A program made the position numbers and the translations under genes. The notes beneath the pieces are model-generated. The model was given only the letters and a program-made list of their open reading frames with translations, did no database searches and was not told the DNA's origin. Shown piece after piece: positions 24,871 to 33,354 of a stretch of DNA of 64,000 nucleotides (position 1 is its first letter; each line of letters opens with the position of its first letter). The stretch lies in assembly GCA_002359735.1 (NCBI GenBank), contig DENS01000018.1, forward strand, positions 1 to 64,000. Direction: 5' to 3'. Origin of the DNA: Micavibrio sp. UBA2638. GTDB lineage: Bacteria > Pseudomonadota > Alphaproteobacteria > Micavibrionales > Micavibrionaceae.

Positions 24871-25605
24871 TTATTCTAAGGGCTTTGCATGACGCAAGAT
24901 ATTTTCTGCGTTTTCTGTATAATGGCCGTCATCTTGATGTAAAATTAGACCATGATGTATGCGACTTGGGGATTTACGATGTTTTATCGTGCGTATAATA
25001 ACGCGCTTGGCCTCTTTTCCAGCTTTTGGCCATAGCGGGATAATTTCTGTGGCTCCGAAACTTTTCCCGAGCGCATGAATAATTTCCTGTGTTTTTGCGG
25101 CTTTGTGAATCATCGTGAGGGAGCCACCAGATTTCAGGCAGCGAAACGAACATTTTATCCAATGCTCAATGGTGATTTGATCATTAAGGTGACCGCGTGC
25201 GGTGGCATTACGGGTATGCGGGGAAACCAGGTGCGCTCCAGCCTCTTCGTATGGCGGGTTACAGATAATATGATCGAAGCCATGCGTATCATAATCACGA
25301 ACATCGGCCTTAATGAAAACGCAGCGTTTTGATACATTATTTAGGGTTGCATTTTTTCGTGCAACAAGCACGTGGTCTGGCTGAATATCAATTCCGGTTA
25401 GGTTCGTATCGTTAATGCGCGCCAGGGCGCACAGGCCCGCAGACCCAACGCCGCATCCTATATCTAAAATATGGCTTCCCGTTTTTGCAGGGCAGGCCGC
25501 GGCCAGTAAAACGGCATCAATCGAGGTCTTGAATCCATCCTGAATTTGATGCAATTTTACCTGGCCGTTCAAAACGGATATGGGGGCGTTGGTATTCATA
25601 TCCAA
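24871..25605 (-). CDS. SAM-dependent methyltransferase, TrmN6/YfiC-like
   Basis: The 244-residue protein has motif I HILDIGCGVGSAGLCAL (about 46-62), an acidic end of the second strand at GIDIQ, and the N6-adenine or glutamine methylase tetrapeptide NPPY (116-119). These match the tRNA1(Val) adenine-37 methyltransferase family, but PrmC-like or rRNA activities share the motif. It is part of a minus-strand run with the phosphatase and transglycosylase genes. Confidence 0.8.
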   Translation of the reverse strand: MDMNTNAPISVLNGQVKLHQIQDGFKTSIDAVLLAAACPAKTGSHILDIGCGVGSAGLCALARINDTNLTGIDIQPDHVLVARKNATLNNVSKRCVFIKADVRDYDTHGFDHIICNPPYEEAGAHLVSPHTRNATARGHLNDQITIEHWIKCSFRCLKSGGSLTMIHKAAKTQEIIHALGKSFGATEIIPLWPKAGKEAKRVIIRTIKHRKSPSRIHHGLILHQDDGHYTENAENILRHAKPLE

Positions 25606-25625
25606 CAGGTTTTAAGGGAATTATA

Positions 25626-26546
25626 TTAAGAAGAAAAGAGTTTTGATCGGCTGGATGATCTGCTTTGTTCCTCTTCACGTGATTGTGCGCTTTGATATGG
25701 GGTTCCCATTTCGGCCATGATCATAAGCTCAACAGGGCTATGAACCAGGTTATAAAGTGGTAGCGGGTTGGGGCTTTTCTTTACCCGTATGACACTTTGC
25801 GTGTTGTTATTGTAAAAACCCTCAGAATACGTAGAGGCAGCAGCAGAGGGGCGGGCAATCGGTTTTCGCGGTGGAACTTTCATTGCTATGACACTTTCTT
25901 GGTTATGGGGTACCTGATTATTTGAATTGGCGGTAAAGATCGGATTGTCTGTGAATTTTTTATCAAAGAAATCATAAACTTCCGCTAGTGTGCGCGGAGC
26001 TCCGGTTTCGCTATTATAAAATACATTGCGGTTGGCATTCGCGGCCTTGGGGAATAGATCGGCGGCGATGCGTAGGGGATTGGTGTCTTTTGCTTTTAAG
26101 AATGAAGCCGCGCCGCCCGCTCCCATAAAATGAGCAAAATAAAGCTCAGTCGAGCCAATATCCCCGCCCCAGCTGCGTTCCAGATATTGTTTATTTTCTG
26201 CAGCAAACTCGGCCGCCATATGGGATGCAATTTCTGGATTATAGCGCAAATCCAGAATTTCAGATTTCGACATGGTGCTTGTATCTATGCCATAGTCAGC
26301 CCCGTGACGCTTTACCATATCAAGCCACGTACTTTTAATAAATTGGTATAAACCTCCGGCGGAACTGGTTTTAGCCTTGGCGTCCGGGTTAAAACTGCTT
26401 TCGGCTTTAGCCTGATGAACAAGATAGGAAAAATCAATACCTGTTTTAGAGCTGGCATTATGAATGGCACTGATAACGCCTTCTGAGGCTTGCCCTGCAA
26501 AGTGCTGTACGATCTTATCAATACCTGGGTTGAGTAAATTTGTCAT
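25626..26546 (-). CDS. Lytic transglycosylase, SLT domain
   Basis: The 306-residue protein has the SLT fold around VHQAKAESSFNPDAKAKTSS with catalytic Glu49, then AGGLYQFIKSTWLDMVKRHG and the third motif ELYFAHFMGAGGAASFL. There is no evident signal peptide, as in some flagellar or secretion-linked enzymes. The C-terminal 100 residues are low complexity and basic. It should cut peptidoglycan without hydrolysis. It opens the minus-strand run that continues to the phosphatase. Confidence 0.88.
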   Translation of the reverse strand: MTNLLNPGIDKIVQHFAGQASEGVISAIHNASSKTGIDFSYLVHQAKAESSFNPDAKAKTSSAGGLYQFIKSTWLDMVKRHGADYGIDTSTMSKSEILDLRYNPEIASHMAAEFAAENKQYLERSWGGDIGSTELYFAHFMGAGGAASFLKAKDTNPLRIAADLFPKAANANRNVFYNSETGAPRTLAEVYDFFDKKFTDNPIFTANSNNQVPHNQESVIAMKVPPRKPIARPSAAASTYSEGFYNNNTQSVIRVKKSPNPLPLYNLVHSPVELMIMAEMGTPYQSAQSREEEQSRSSSRSKLFSS

Positions 26547-26638
26547 GAAACTATCTTTTTATAAAGATTTTGCGTGTTAATATTATCCTTGTAATAGTTA
26601 GAGCAAATAGTGTGCCAATTGTATAAGGAGTAAATGTT

Positions 26639-27109
26639 TTGATTGATATGGAACCAGAGGAACGCCCTGAAATTGCTGAAGAATTATCGTCTTCATATTT
26701 GGCGTTAGTTGCTCTGGCGCTGGGGATGGTTGCCTTTACATTATCGGCTGTGACCCCTTGGGCAGTCGGTGCATTTGATCCAGCGCAGCCGGTAATGGCT
26801 GGCGCTGCGGAAAATACTGCCGATGTAGTGACATGGTGGGAAAGTATTTTAACTAAGGGATTTGCACCGGAACACAATCAATCCAGTCGCTTTCATAACA
26901 TGTGGACACTGGTCGTGATGCTGGGGTCGGTATTAGCGTTGGTATTGGGTGTCAGTGCTTTTGTACGCCGTGAAGATACTCGCATGAGCGTTTTGGCCAT
27001 GGGTTTTGGTTTCCTTGGAATTTTCATGCAATATATGATGGTCTTTGCTGGTGTTCTTCTTATTTTAATCATGCTTTATCTTGTTTTCGCCAGTTTTGGC
27101 ATCACTTAA
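26639..27109 (+). CDS. Small membrane protein, 156 residues
   Basis: The family is not recognised. There are four likely membrane segments: LALVALALGMVAFTLSAV, TLVVMLGSVLALVLGVSAF, SVLAMGFGFLGIFMQY and FAGVLLILIMLYLVFASF. The N-terminus is acidic. I favour the TTG at 26639, because AAGGAG ends 8 bases before it, whereas the ATG at 26648 is 17 bases away. It lies 17 bases before the acyl-CoA dehydrogenase, so they may be one transcript. Confidence 0.75.
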   Translation: MIDMEPEERPEIAEELSSSYLALVALALGMVAFTLSAVTPWAVGAFDPAQPVMAGAAENTADVVTWWESILTKGFAPEHNQSSRFHNMWTLVVMLGSVLALVLGVSAFVRREDTRMSVLAMGFGFLGIFMQYMMVFAGVLLILIMLYLVFASFGIT

Positions 27110-27126
27110 AAAGGACTTTTATTTCT

Positions 27127-28803
27127 ATGACCGATTACAATCCCCCTATCCGTGATATGAGCTTTGTTTTAAATGAATTGCTGGGGTTTTCCAGTGACAT
27201 AATTGATACTGAGACGATGGAGGCCGTTCTTGATGAAGCAGCAAAGCTGGCAAGCGAAGTGCTGGCGCCTTTGAACTGGATCGGGGATGAACATGGTTTA
27301 AAATTGGCGGATGATCATAGCGTTAATATGCCACCAGGATTTAAAGACGCCTATGAGCAATACCGTGACGGCGGCTGGAATGCTGTTCCGTTCGAAGAGG
27401 AGTATGGCGGACAAGGTTTGCCTTGGGCGCTGGCTTTCGGTGTTCAGGAAATGTGGCAGGGGGCCAATATGGCCTTTGGTTTGTGCCCATTGCTTAATCA
27501 AGGGGCGGTTGAGGCGATATTATCGCATGGCTCTGATGAAATGAAGGCGTTTTATTTGCCCAAATTGGTTAGCGGTGAGTGGACTGGAACCATGAATTTG
27601 ACCGAACCGCAATCGGGGTCTGACTTGGGTTTGTTAAAAGCCAAAGCAGAGCGTGCAGACGATGGTCACTATAAAATTTTTGGACAAAAAATATGGATTA
27701 CATATGGTGAGCATGATTTTTCTGACAACATAATTCATTTGGTTTTGGCGCGATTGCCGGATGCGCCTGACGATGTGAAGGGTATATCTTTGTTTATTGT
27801 GCCTAAATATCTGGAGGACGGAAGCCGCAATGATGTGAAATGCGTTGGGCTTGATCATAAGCTCGGTATTCACGCGTCCCCGACTTGTGTTATGCAGTAT
27901 GGTGATGAAGGCGGTGCAAAAGGGTATTTGGTCGGGGAAGAAAACCAAGGGCTGAAATATATGTTTACGATGATGAACATTGCCCGTCTTTCCGTCGGTT
28001 TGCAGGGGGTTGCTGTTGCTGAACGTGCGCTGCAACATGCCGCGGCTTATGCCTCTGAGCGGGTACAGGGGCGCTCTTTTGATAGTGGGGAGCGCGTGAC
28101 GATTGATCAGCATGCCGATGTACGGCGTATGTTGATGACCGCAAAAGCCTTAACCGAAGCGGGCCGCGCTGTGACTTATGATGCGGCGATTGCCGTAGAC
28201 GCCAGCAATAAAGGCGATGCGGCCGCACAGGCCAAGGTTGATTTATTAACCCCGATAGTAAAATCCTGGTGCACAGATATAGCGCAGGAGGTTACCTATT
28301 TGGCCATACAGATTCATGGCGGTATGGGGTTCATAGAGGAAACCAAAGTCGCGCAATATTACAGGGATGCCCGTATTTTGCCAATTTACGAAGGTACAAA
28401 TGGAATACAGGCTGCAGATTTGGCTTTTCGCAAGACGCTTCGTGATGGCGGTGCTGTCACCGGGGCTTATATTGACGCGCTGGAGCAGGATTTACCAGCG
28501 GATAAAGGGGATGTATTAAAAGATTATCTTGAGGACTTGCGTGAAGCATCGAAAATACTGGTGGAGCGTGGCGCCGCCGGTGACCTGAACGGTGTTGGCG
28601 CAATGTCTACCCCATATTTAAAGGCCTTTGGCTTAATTGCAGGCGGCGTAATGATGGCGCGGGCAGGACAAATTGCCAAGGACAAGGCCGGTGACCCGTA
28701 TTATGATGAAAAACTTGAGACCTGTGAATTCTATTTAGGAAATATATTACCGCTTGCGAAAGCCCAGATTGAAATTGCTGTGAAGGGATCGCTTAAGTTA
28801 TAA
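27127..28803 (+). CDS. Acyl-CoA dehydrogenase (long form, DmdC-like)
   Basis: The 558-residue flavoenzyme has the dehydrogenase core: MNLTEPQSGSDLGLLK (FAD and substrate binding), IHGGMGFIEETKVAQYYRDA, and the catalytic Glu422 in LPIYEGTNGIQ. The extra C-terminal domain after residue 440 is typical of the long group that includes 3-methylmercaptopropionyl-CoA dehydrogenase. The true acyl-CoA substrate is not visible. No beta-oxidation partners lie beside it. Confidence 0.93.
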   Translation: MTDYNPPIRDMSFVLNELLGFSSDIIDTETMEAVLDEAAKLASEVLAPLNWIGDEHGLKLADDHSVNMPPGFKDAYEQYRDGGWNAVPFEEEYGGQGLPWALAFGVQEMWQGANMAFGLCPLLNQGAVEAILSHGSDEMKAFYLPKLVSGEWTGTMNLTEPQSGSDLGLLKAKAERADDGHYKIFGQKIWITYGEHDFSDNIIHLVLARLPDAPDDVKGISLFIVPKYLEDGSRNDVKCVGLDHKLGIHASPTCVMQYGDEGGAKGYLVGEENQGLKYMFTMMNIARLSVGLQGVAVAERALQHAAAYASERVQGRSFDSGERVTIDQHADVRRMLMTAKALTEAGRAVTYDAAIAVDASNKGDAAAQAKVDLLTPIVKSWCTDIAQEVTYLAIQIHGGMGFIEETKVAQYYRDARILPIYEGTNGIQAADLAFRKTLRDGGAVTGAYIDALEQDLPADKGDVLKDYLEDLREASKILVERGAAGDLNGVGAMSTPYLKAFGLIAGGVMMARAGQIAKDKAGDPYYDEKLETCEFYLGNILPLAKAQIEIAVKGSLKL

Positions 28804-28817
28804 ATCCCAGATTGAGT

Positions 28818-29471
28818 TTATTTCTTATCAAGGCGCTGGAATATTTTCTTATCGCCGTGGTTTTTGGGCGTTTTACAACGTAATATGGCAGAGGTCATCA
28901 TGGAATTGGAGCGATTGGTAGTCAGTGGCGTTCCGCGTGTTTGCTTGAATTCCAGAGCATAATTATTAGCGATACACTGGCAATATTCTTCCGGGCCCAT
29001 GCCGCCGTCATAAGTGGCATCGCCAAATTTTTGACATGTTTCCAGGGCAAAGCCGGCCGCGCCGGGGATATTAAAACATTCATCGGTAATCGTGGTGATG
29101 ACCTTAATTTTTGGCGCGTTGGGGCCTATGCGAATGCGCTCTTCCAGGAATCGTGCGCTCCAGCATTTGCAGTCATAGTGTAATGATTGTATGTAATTAT
29201 TTTGGCAGGTTTTATAAAAATCCTGCATTTCATTTAATGCTTCCGGCGGAATGTCAGAATAACTGTCGAATGGCAGGTCAATCTCGTTCGGGTCTTTGGG
29301 CTCCGGGATGGAAAGGGGATCCGGCTCAAGAGCTTTTGGATCCTCTATTACGGAGTCCTGAGGGTCTTGTAATAACTCCGCCGGGGCCTGTGCATTCTGC
29401 GCCTGAGCATAATGAGCTATAATGAAAGGTGCTGTTATGAGTATGGATAAAAATAGAAGTGCATGTTTCAT
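28818..29471 (-). CDS. Secreted Cys-rich protein with internal repeat
   Basis: The 217-residue protein has a signal peptide (LLFLSILITAPFIIA, cleavage near AQA at residue 24), an acidic Pro-rich linker, then eight Cys. Two similar units each start with TCQ and end with YxCxC (TCQ...YDCKCW; TCQ...YCQCI), so this looks like an internal duplication. Oxidised in the periplasm, the Cys probably form disulfides. The family is not recognised. It is convergent with the acyl-CoA dehydrogenase gene. Confidence 0.72.
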   Translation of the reverse strand: MKHALLFLSILITAPFIIAHYAQAQNAQAPAELLQDPQDSVIEDPKALEPDPLSIPEPKDPNEIDLPFDSYSDIPPEALNEMQDFYKTCQNNYIQSLHYDCKCWSARFLEERIRIGPNAPKIKVITTITDECFNIPGAAGFALETCQKFGDATYDGGMGPEEYCQCIANNYALEFKQTRGTPLTTNRSNSMMTSAILRCKTPKNHGDKKIFQRLDKK

Positions 29472-29507
29472 CTTCTCATTATAACAACATTTATTTCTTC
29501 TCCAAAT

Positions 29508-29540
29508 AAAAAGGGGCGAATATCAGATCCGCCCCTTTTT
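29508..29540 (-). terminator. Terminator of the HTH-coiled-coil gene
   Basis: AAAAAGGGGCG and CGCCCCTTTTT form an 11-pair stem around an 11-base loop. Read on the minus strand, T-rich sequence follows. It lies 22 bases beyond the stop at 29563 and separates that gene from the Cys-rich secreted protein. Confidence 0.85.
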
Positions 29541-29562
29541 AGAAACTTTGTAATGTATGCGT

Positions 29563-30129
29563 TTATTTTTCGCCTTTAACTTTCTTCCAAAGCCCTTGGA
29601 ATACGGTATCATCGGCTGTTTCTGGTTGCGCTGTTTTGTTCAGAACGGAATTTTCATTATTCGGTTCCATTTTCTTCATGCGCTCATCAAGCATTCTTTG
29701 ACGACGCTCCAGCGCTTTCTTTTCGCGTTCTTTAATATCATTACGATATTCTTCGGCCTGCTTTTGGCTATATTGGCTCGTAATTAAAACCTGATCGGCT
29801 TGACGTTGCCATTTATCACGTTGTTCTTTCAGATCTGATATTTGTTCGTTGGCGGCATCCAATTGATCTTGCAAAGACTTGATTTGCATTTTCGTGCGTT
29901 CCAGTTCCAGCATTTGCTTGGCTTTTTCCAGTTCCTGTTCTACGCCGGAGGAGGCGTTGGCGGAGGCTTTTTCCAAGCCAAATACACGCTCTAGCTCGGA
30001 AACGTCTATGACGCGTCGCCCTGATGTGTCCATTTCATAGGAGAGCTTACCATTATTCATGGAGCGCTGGATCGTTGATTTTGATTTGCCTGTAAGCTCT
30101 GCAGCTCTTTGAGCACCTACTTTAGCCAT
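29563..30129 (-). CDS. HTH protein with long coiled coil
   Basis: Residues 1-55 resemble an excisionase or MerR-like winged HTH: GAQRAAELTGKSKSTIQRSM, then GRRVIDVSELERVFG. Residues 60-150 are a continuous coiled coil of Glu, Lys, Gln and Arg heptads. The plan (DNA-binding head, long coil) resembles plasmid KfrA-like proteins and phage or plasmid accessory proteins, but the family call is uncertain. A perfect palindrome GTGCTAGCAC 36 bases upstream could be its operator. Confidence 0.75.
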   Translation of the reverse strand: MAKVGAQRAAELTGKSKSTIQRSMNNGKLSYEMDTSGRRVIDVSELERVFGLEKASANASSGVEQELEKAKQMLELERTKMQIKSLQDQLDAANEQISDLKEQRDKWQRQADQVLITSQYSQKQAEEYRNDIKEREKKALERRQRMLDERMKKMEPNNENSVLNKTAQPETADDTVFQGLWKKVKGEK

Positions 30130-30165
30130 GCTTCTAACCTCATGTTCAATTTTTGGAATACAGAT

Positions 30166-30175
30166 GTGCTAGCAC
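30166..30175. promoter_or_regulatory. Palindrome GTGCTAGCAC upstream of the HTH gene
   Basis: A perfect 10-base palindrome lies 36 bases before the start of the HTH-coiled-coil gene, in the 256-base divergent intergenic region shared with the antiporter gene. It is a candidate autoregulatory operator, on position alone. Confidence 0.35.
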
Positions 30176-30385
30176 GGTTACGAAAAATGATCAAGAAATA
30201 GATGATCATAATGAACATAAATTATGAATAAAATATATCGTTATGGGGTTTTATATTGAAGAAGCCTAGCGGAATCAGGTACACAAGGGGTTCTAAATGA
30301 ATAATAAAAATAATTTTTCAGATGGGCTAAGTTTTTTAACATTGGATTAAACACAGCTTCATAGGGATGGAACGGAAATACTTGT

Positions 30386-32260
30386 ATGCATGATCAAATA
30401 GTTCAGATTGCCTGGATCGCATTTTTTGCAATATTAGCGCAGTGGCTGGGTTGGCGCTTGAAGACACCGGCGATTGTATTTTTCTTGATATTTGGTTTTA
30501 TTGCAGGGCCTATCCTTAGTCTTGTTCATCCTGAAATATTAATTGGTGACTTGCTGCAGCCCCTGACCTCTATTGCTGTTGGAATTATTCTTTTTGAAGG
30601 AAGCCTTAATCTGAATTTTAAAGAAATTGTCAATTCTAGAACGGCAATACGACACTTTGTTATTGTGGGGGCGCCCGTCGCATGGGTTTTGACCTCATTA
30701 TCGGCTTATTATCTGGCTGGGTTAAGCCTGGAAGTTGCCGTCACTTTTGGGGCGTTGTTAATTGTGACGGGGCCAACTGTCATAATGCCGCTATTGAAAA
30801 ATGCTCGCCTGGTTGAACGCCCTGCATCCATTTTGAAATGGGAAGGTTTGATTAATGACCCGATCGGTGCGGTTCTTGCGGTTCTTTGTTATGAATACTT
30901 TATCCTGCACAGCGGAGAAGGCTTTCAGGCTACTGGGTTCTTCTCTGGTATTGTTCTAAAAGTTATATTGATTACAGCCCTCAGTTTTGTCATTGGCCGG
31001 GTTATTGGAACTATTTTTAATCGCGGCTTAATACCGGAATACATGAAATCCGCGGCATTGTTATCTCTCGTTGTTATATTCTATGTCATTTGTAATGAAA
31101 TCTTGCATGAATCCGGCCTTATTGGGGTGACTGTCCTGGGTATTACTCTGGCCAATATGGGGCTCACGTCATTGGAGGAGATCAAGAAGTTTAAGGAAAC
31201 TATGAGCCTGATGCTTGTTTCGGGCATATTCATTATTCTGACGGCGCAAATGGACCCAGCAATATTACTGAATATTGATTGGCGAGGCGTTTTGTTCATT
31301 GCCTCTATTTTATTTGTTATACGTCCGATTACGGCCTTATTGTCCAGTATCGGCACAGAAATGACCTGGAAAGAAATTGTGCTGACCGGTTGGGTCGCGC
31401 CGCGTGGTATTGTGGCGGCTGCGATCGCGGGTATTATGGGGCCTTTATTAATTGCCGCAGGCTATGAAGATGGCGCTCAGATGTTGCCACTAGCCTTTGC
31501 GATTGTTTTGGTTACGGTCTTTATGCATGGTCTGTCGGCCAAGCCATTGGCAAAATGGTTGAATCTTTCATACCCGGAGCGCGATGCCTTGATTGTTGTT
31601 GGGGCCTCTGCATGGTCTATTCAGTTGGCGCAAACCTTACAGGGGCGGGGAATTGACGTTTTGATTGCGGATAAAAACTGGTATGCGCTGAAACAGGCGC
31701 GTTTAGGAAATATTCCGACATATTACGGGGAAATATTATCGGAAGAAACCGAATATAACGTGGAGCTGACCAAGTATAATGTATTGTTATCCGTGACCAA
31801 TAATCCGGCCTATAATTCATTGGTATGTAGTGCTTATGCCCATGATTTTAGCCGCGAGAGCACTTATCAATTTTTGCCGCACGAAGAAGATGAGCATGAA
31901 AGACGGCAAATTACCGAAACAATTCGGGGGGAGGACTTCGGATCAGAGGACCTTGATTACTGGATTTTGTCCAATTATTACAATAAGGGATGGCGTTTTA
32001 AAGCGGCCCGTATAGGGAAGGCTGAAAATATTGATAAAATAGAGGTTCGCGTCAAGAAAGAAACTTTGAAAGTGATTGGCTATATTAAGAGTACGCACAC
32101 TTTGAAACGGAAATTATACCTTCGTCGTCCTAAGAATTTAAAAGATTTAAAAGAGGAAGATGTTCTGATTACATTTGAAAAAATTGATGAGCAGGGTGAA
32201 AATGCGGCCAGCAATGATAGAAAGAAGGCTGCCGCGGCAAAAAAGAAAAAGGCTGATTAA
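30386..32260 (+). CDS. Na+/H+ antiporter (CPA1-like) with C-terminal TrkA-N-like domain
   Basis: The 624-residue protein has about 12 membrane segments in its first 390 residues, including the ion-site region KWEGLINDPIGAVLAVL, where ND and D are the expected carboxylates of CPA1 exchangers, and WVAPRGIVAAAIAGI. After that comes a Rossmann-like domain (DALIVVGASAWSIQLAQTLQ) and a charged Lys-rich tail. The nucleotide-binding domain suggests gating by a ligand. It overlaps the convergent regulator gene by 4 bases. Confidence 0.9.
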   Translation: MHDQIVQIAWIAFFAILAQWLGWRLKTPAIVFFLIFGFIAGPILSLVHPEILIGDLLQPLTSIAVGIILFEGSLNLNFKEIVNSRTAIRHFVIVGAPVAWVLTSLSAYYLAGLSLEVAVTFGALLIVTGPTVIMPLLKNARLVERPASILKWEGLINDPIGAVLAVLCYEYFILHSGEGFQATGFFSGIVLKVILITALSFVIGRVIGTIFNRGLIPEYMKSAALLSLVVIFYVICNEILHESGLIGVTVLGITLANMGLTSLEEIKKFKETMSLMLVSGIFIILTAQMDPAILLNIDWRGVLFIASILFVIRPITALLSSIGTEMTWKEIVLTGWVAPRGIVAAAIAGIMGPLLIAAGYEDGAQMLPLAFAIVLVTVFMHGLSAKPLAKWLNLSYPERDALIVVGASAWSIQLAQTLQGRGIDVLIADKNWYALKQARLGNIPTYYGEILSEETEYNVELTKYNVLLSVTNNPAYNSLVCSAYAHDFSRESTYQFLPHEEDEHERRQITETIRGEDFGSEDLDYWILSNYYNKGWRFKAARIGKAENIDKIEVRVKKETLKVIGYIKSTHTLKRKLYLRRPKNLKDLKEEDVLITFEKIDEQGENAASNDRKKAAAAKKKKAD

Positions 32261-32619
32261 TCTGTTAAGATGATAAGTATTTTCAAAACCTTGTTTATCA
32301 TGTTTTTGTCTTGAATACGGTTAAGGCGCTGAATTAATTTTTCCATGATTTTGTCATGTTTGTAGTGGGCTGACGCAATTTGGTCCGTTGGTGGGTTTTC
32401 ATGTGTAAAAAACTTTTCATACGGGACGTTGAAATATGTTTTCAAAGCATAAATATGTTCGACGGGTAGTTTGTTGACCCCTTTCTCATATTTTTGAATT
32501 TGCTGAAAGCTGACCCCGAGAATGCGCCCTAAGGTTTTTTGTGTAAGACCGGCATTCTGACGCATTGTTTTAAGATTGTGACCAATAATTTGAGAAAGAG
32601 AAGATTTATATTCGTCCAT
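32257..32619 (-). CDS. XRE-family transcriptional regulator
   Basis: This 120-residue protein has a clear Cro/C1 HTH at about residues 13-60 (LTQKTLGRILGVSFQQIQKY), followed by a helical C-terminal part that is likely for dimerisation. An AAAGGTG ribosome binding site precedes the ATG. Its promoter contains the palindrome 32653-32671 exactly between -35 and -10, which suggests that it represses itself. The stop overlaps the end of the antiporter gene. Confidence 0.9.
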   Translation of the reverse strand: MDEYKSSLSQIIGHNLKTMRQNAGLTQKTLGRILGVSFQQIQKYEKGVNKLPVEHIYALKTYFNVPYEKFFTHENPPTDQIASAHYKHDKIMEKLIQRLNRIQDKNMINKVLKILIILTD

Positions 32620-32647
32620 GCATCACCTTTTTAACAACTCATAGGTG

Positions 32648-32676
32648 TATATACTTTCCAAAATGGAAAGTTACAA
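32648..32676 (-). promoter_or_regulatory. Promoter of the XRE regulator gene
   Basis: Read on the minus strand: -35 TTGTAA (32676-32671), 17-base spacer, -10 TATATA (32653-32648). The spacer is almost wholly occupied by the operator palindrome, so a bound repressor would block polymerase. Confidence 0.65.
32653..32671. promoter_or_regulatory. Palindromic operator ACTTTCCAAAATGGAAAGT
   Basis: Two perfect 8-base arms (32653-32660 and 32664-32671) around AAA. It sits inside the leftward promoter of the XRE gene. The likely ligand is the XRE protein itself or the neighbouring S24-like protein. Confidence 0.7.
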
Positions 32677-32698
32677 GTTATTTTTGCTTAAAAAGTAA

Positions 32699-32726
32699 TT
32701 TGACCTGATAGCGACTGCTGTATAGT
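32699..32726 (+). promoter_or_regulatory. Promoter of the S24-like gene, probably leaderless
   Basis: TTTGAC (32699-32704) is followed after 16 bases by TATAGT (32721-32726). The predicted start falls at about base 32733, which is the A of the start codon. No usable ribosome binding site precedes the ATG, so a leaderless mRNA is likely. Confidence 0.5.
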
Positions 32727-32732
32727 AAAGGT

Positions 32733-33329
32733 ATGGACTCAGAGTGGCTTAAGACACAATTTCAACTCAACCCTATGAAAACCAAGGCAGAGCTTGCACG
32801 TTATTTAAATCTGGAGCCGCCTGCGGTAAGTAAAATTTTGGCTGGAATACGCCAGATTAAGGCGCATGAGTATATTAAAATGCGTAATTTTTTTGGCTTA
32901 GGCGGTGATTTATCCTCTGAAAGGCGTAAGTCGGACGCTTATATCCTTGAACCATTAAAGTCTGGGTTATCAGAGCAAGAGACGCATGATGGAGAATGGA
33001 CGATTCCAGCATCTATTTTGAATCAGCGAACAAAGGCAGAAGCTGATCAGGTGAAGATCTTTATGATTCAAGAAAATGTAATGGAGCCTAATTTCAAAAA
33101 GGGGGAGCATGTTATCGTGGATTTGTCTGATAAGACGCCGAGCCCGCCTGGCACATTTGTCATTTCGGACGGATTCGGCTTTATGGCCAGATCATGTGCT
33201 TTTAAACCCGGATCATCCCCGCCGGAGGTTCATATTTCTGCAATTCAAAAAGACTTTGAACCGCAAATTCTGCGCAAGGAAGAGATTGAGATTATGGGGC
33301 GTGTCATCGCCAAGATACAATGGATTTGA
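32733..33329 (+). CDS. HTH protein with S24/LexA-like C-terminal domain, catalytic residues lost
   Basis: The 198-residue protein has an N-terminal HTH (KAELARYLNLEPPAVSKILAG) and a C-terminal S24-type fold: the segment ENVMEPNFKKGEHVIVD aligns with the GxSMxPxxxxGxxxxV motif of LexA and CI repressors. The catalytic Ser is replaced (NVM instead of DSM) and the region where the Lys should be reads GFMARSC. It therefore probably binds DNA without self-cleavage. It is divergent from the XRE regulator. Confidence 0.8.
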   Translation: MDSEWLKTQFQLNPMKTKAELARYLNLEPPAVSKILAGIRQIKAHEYIKMRNFFGLGGDLSSERRKSDAYILEPLKSGLSEQETHDGEWTIPASILNQRTKAEADQVKIFMIQENVMEPNFKKGEHVIVDLSDKTPSPPGTFVISDGFGFMARSCAFKPGSSPPEVHISAIQKDFEPQILRKEEIEIMGRVIAKIQWI

Positions 33330-33354
33330 TATCTGAAAAATTAAATACTTATAT

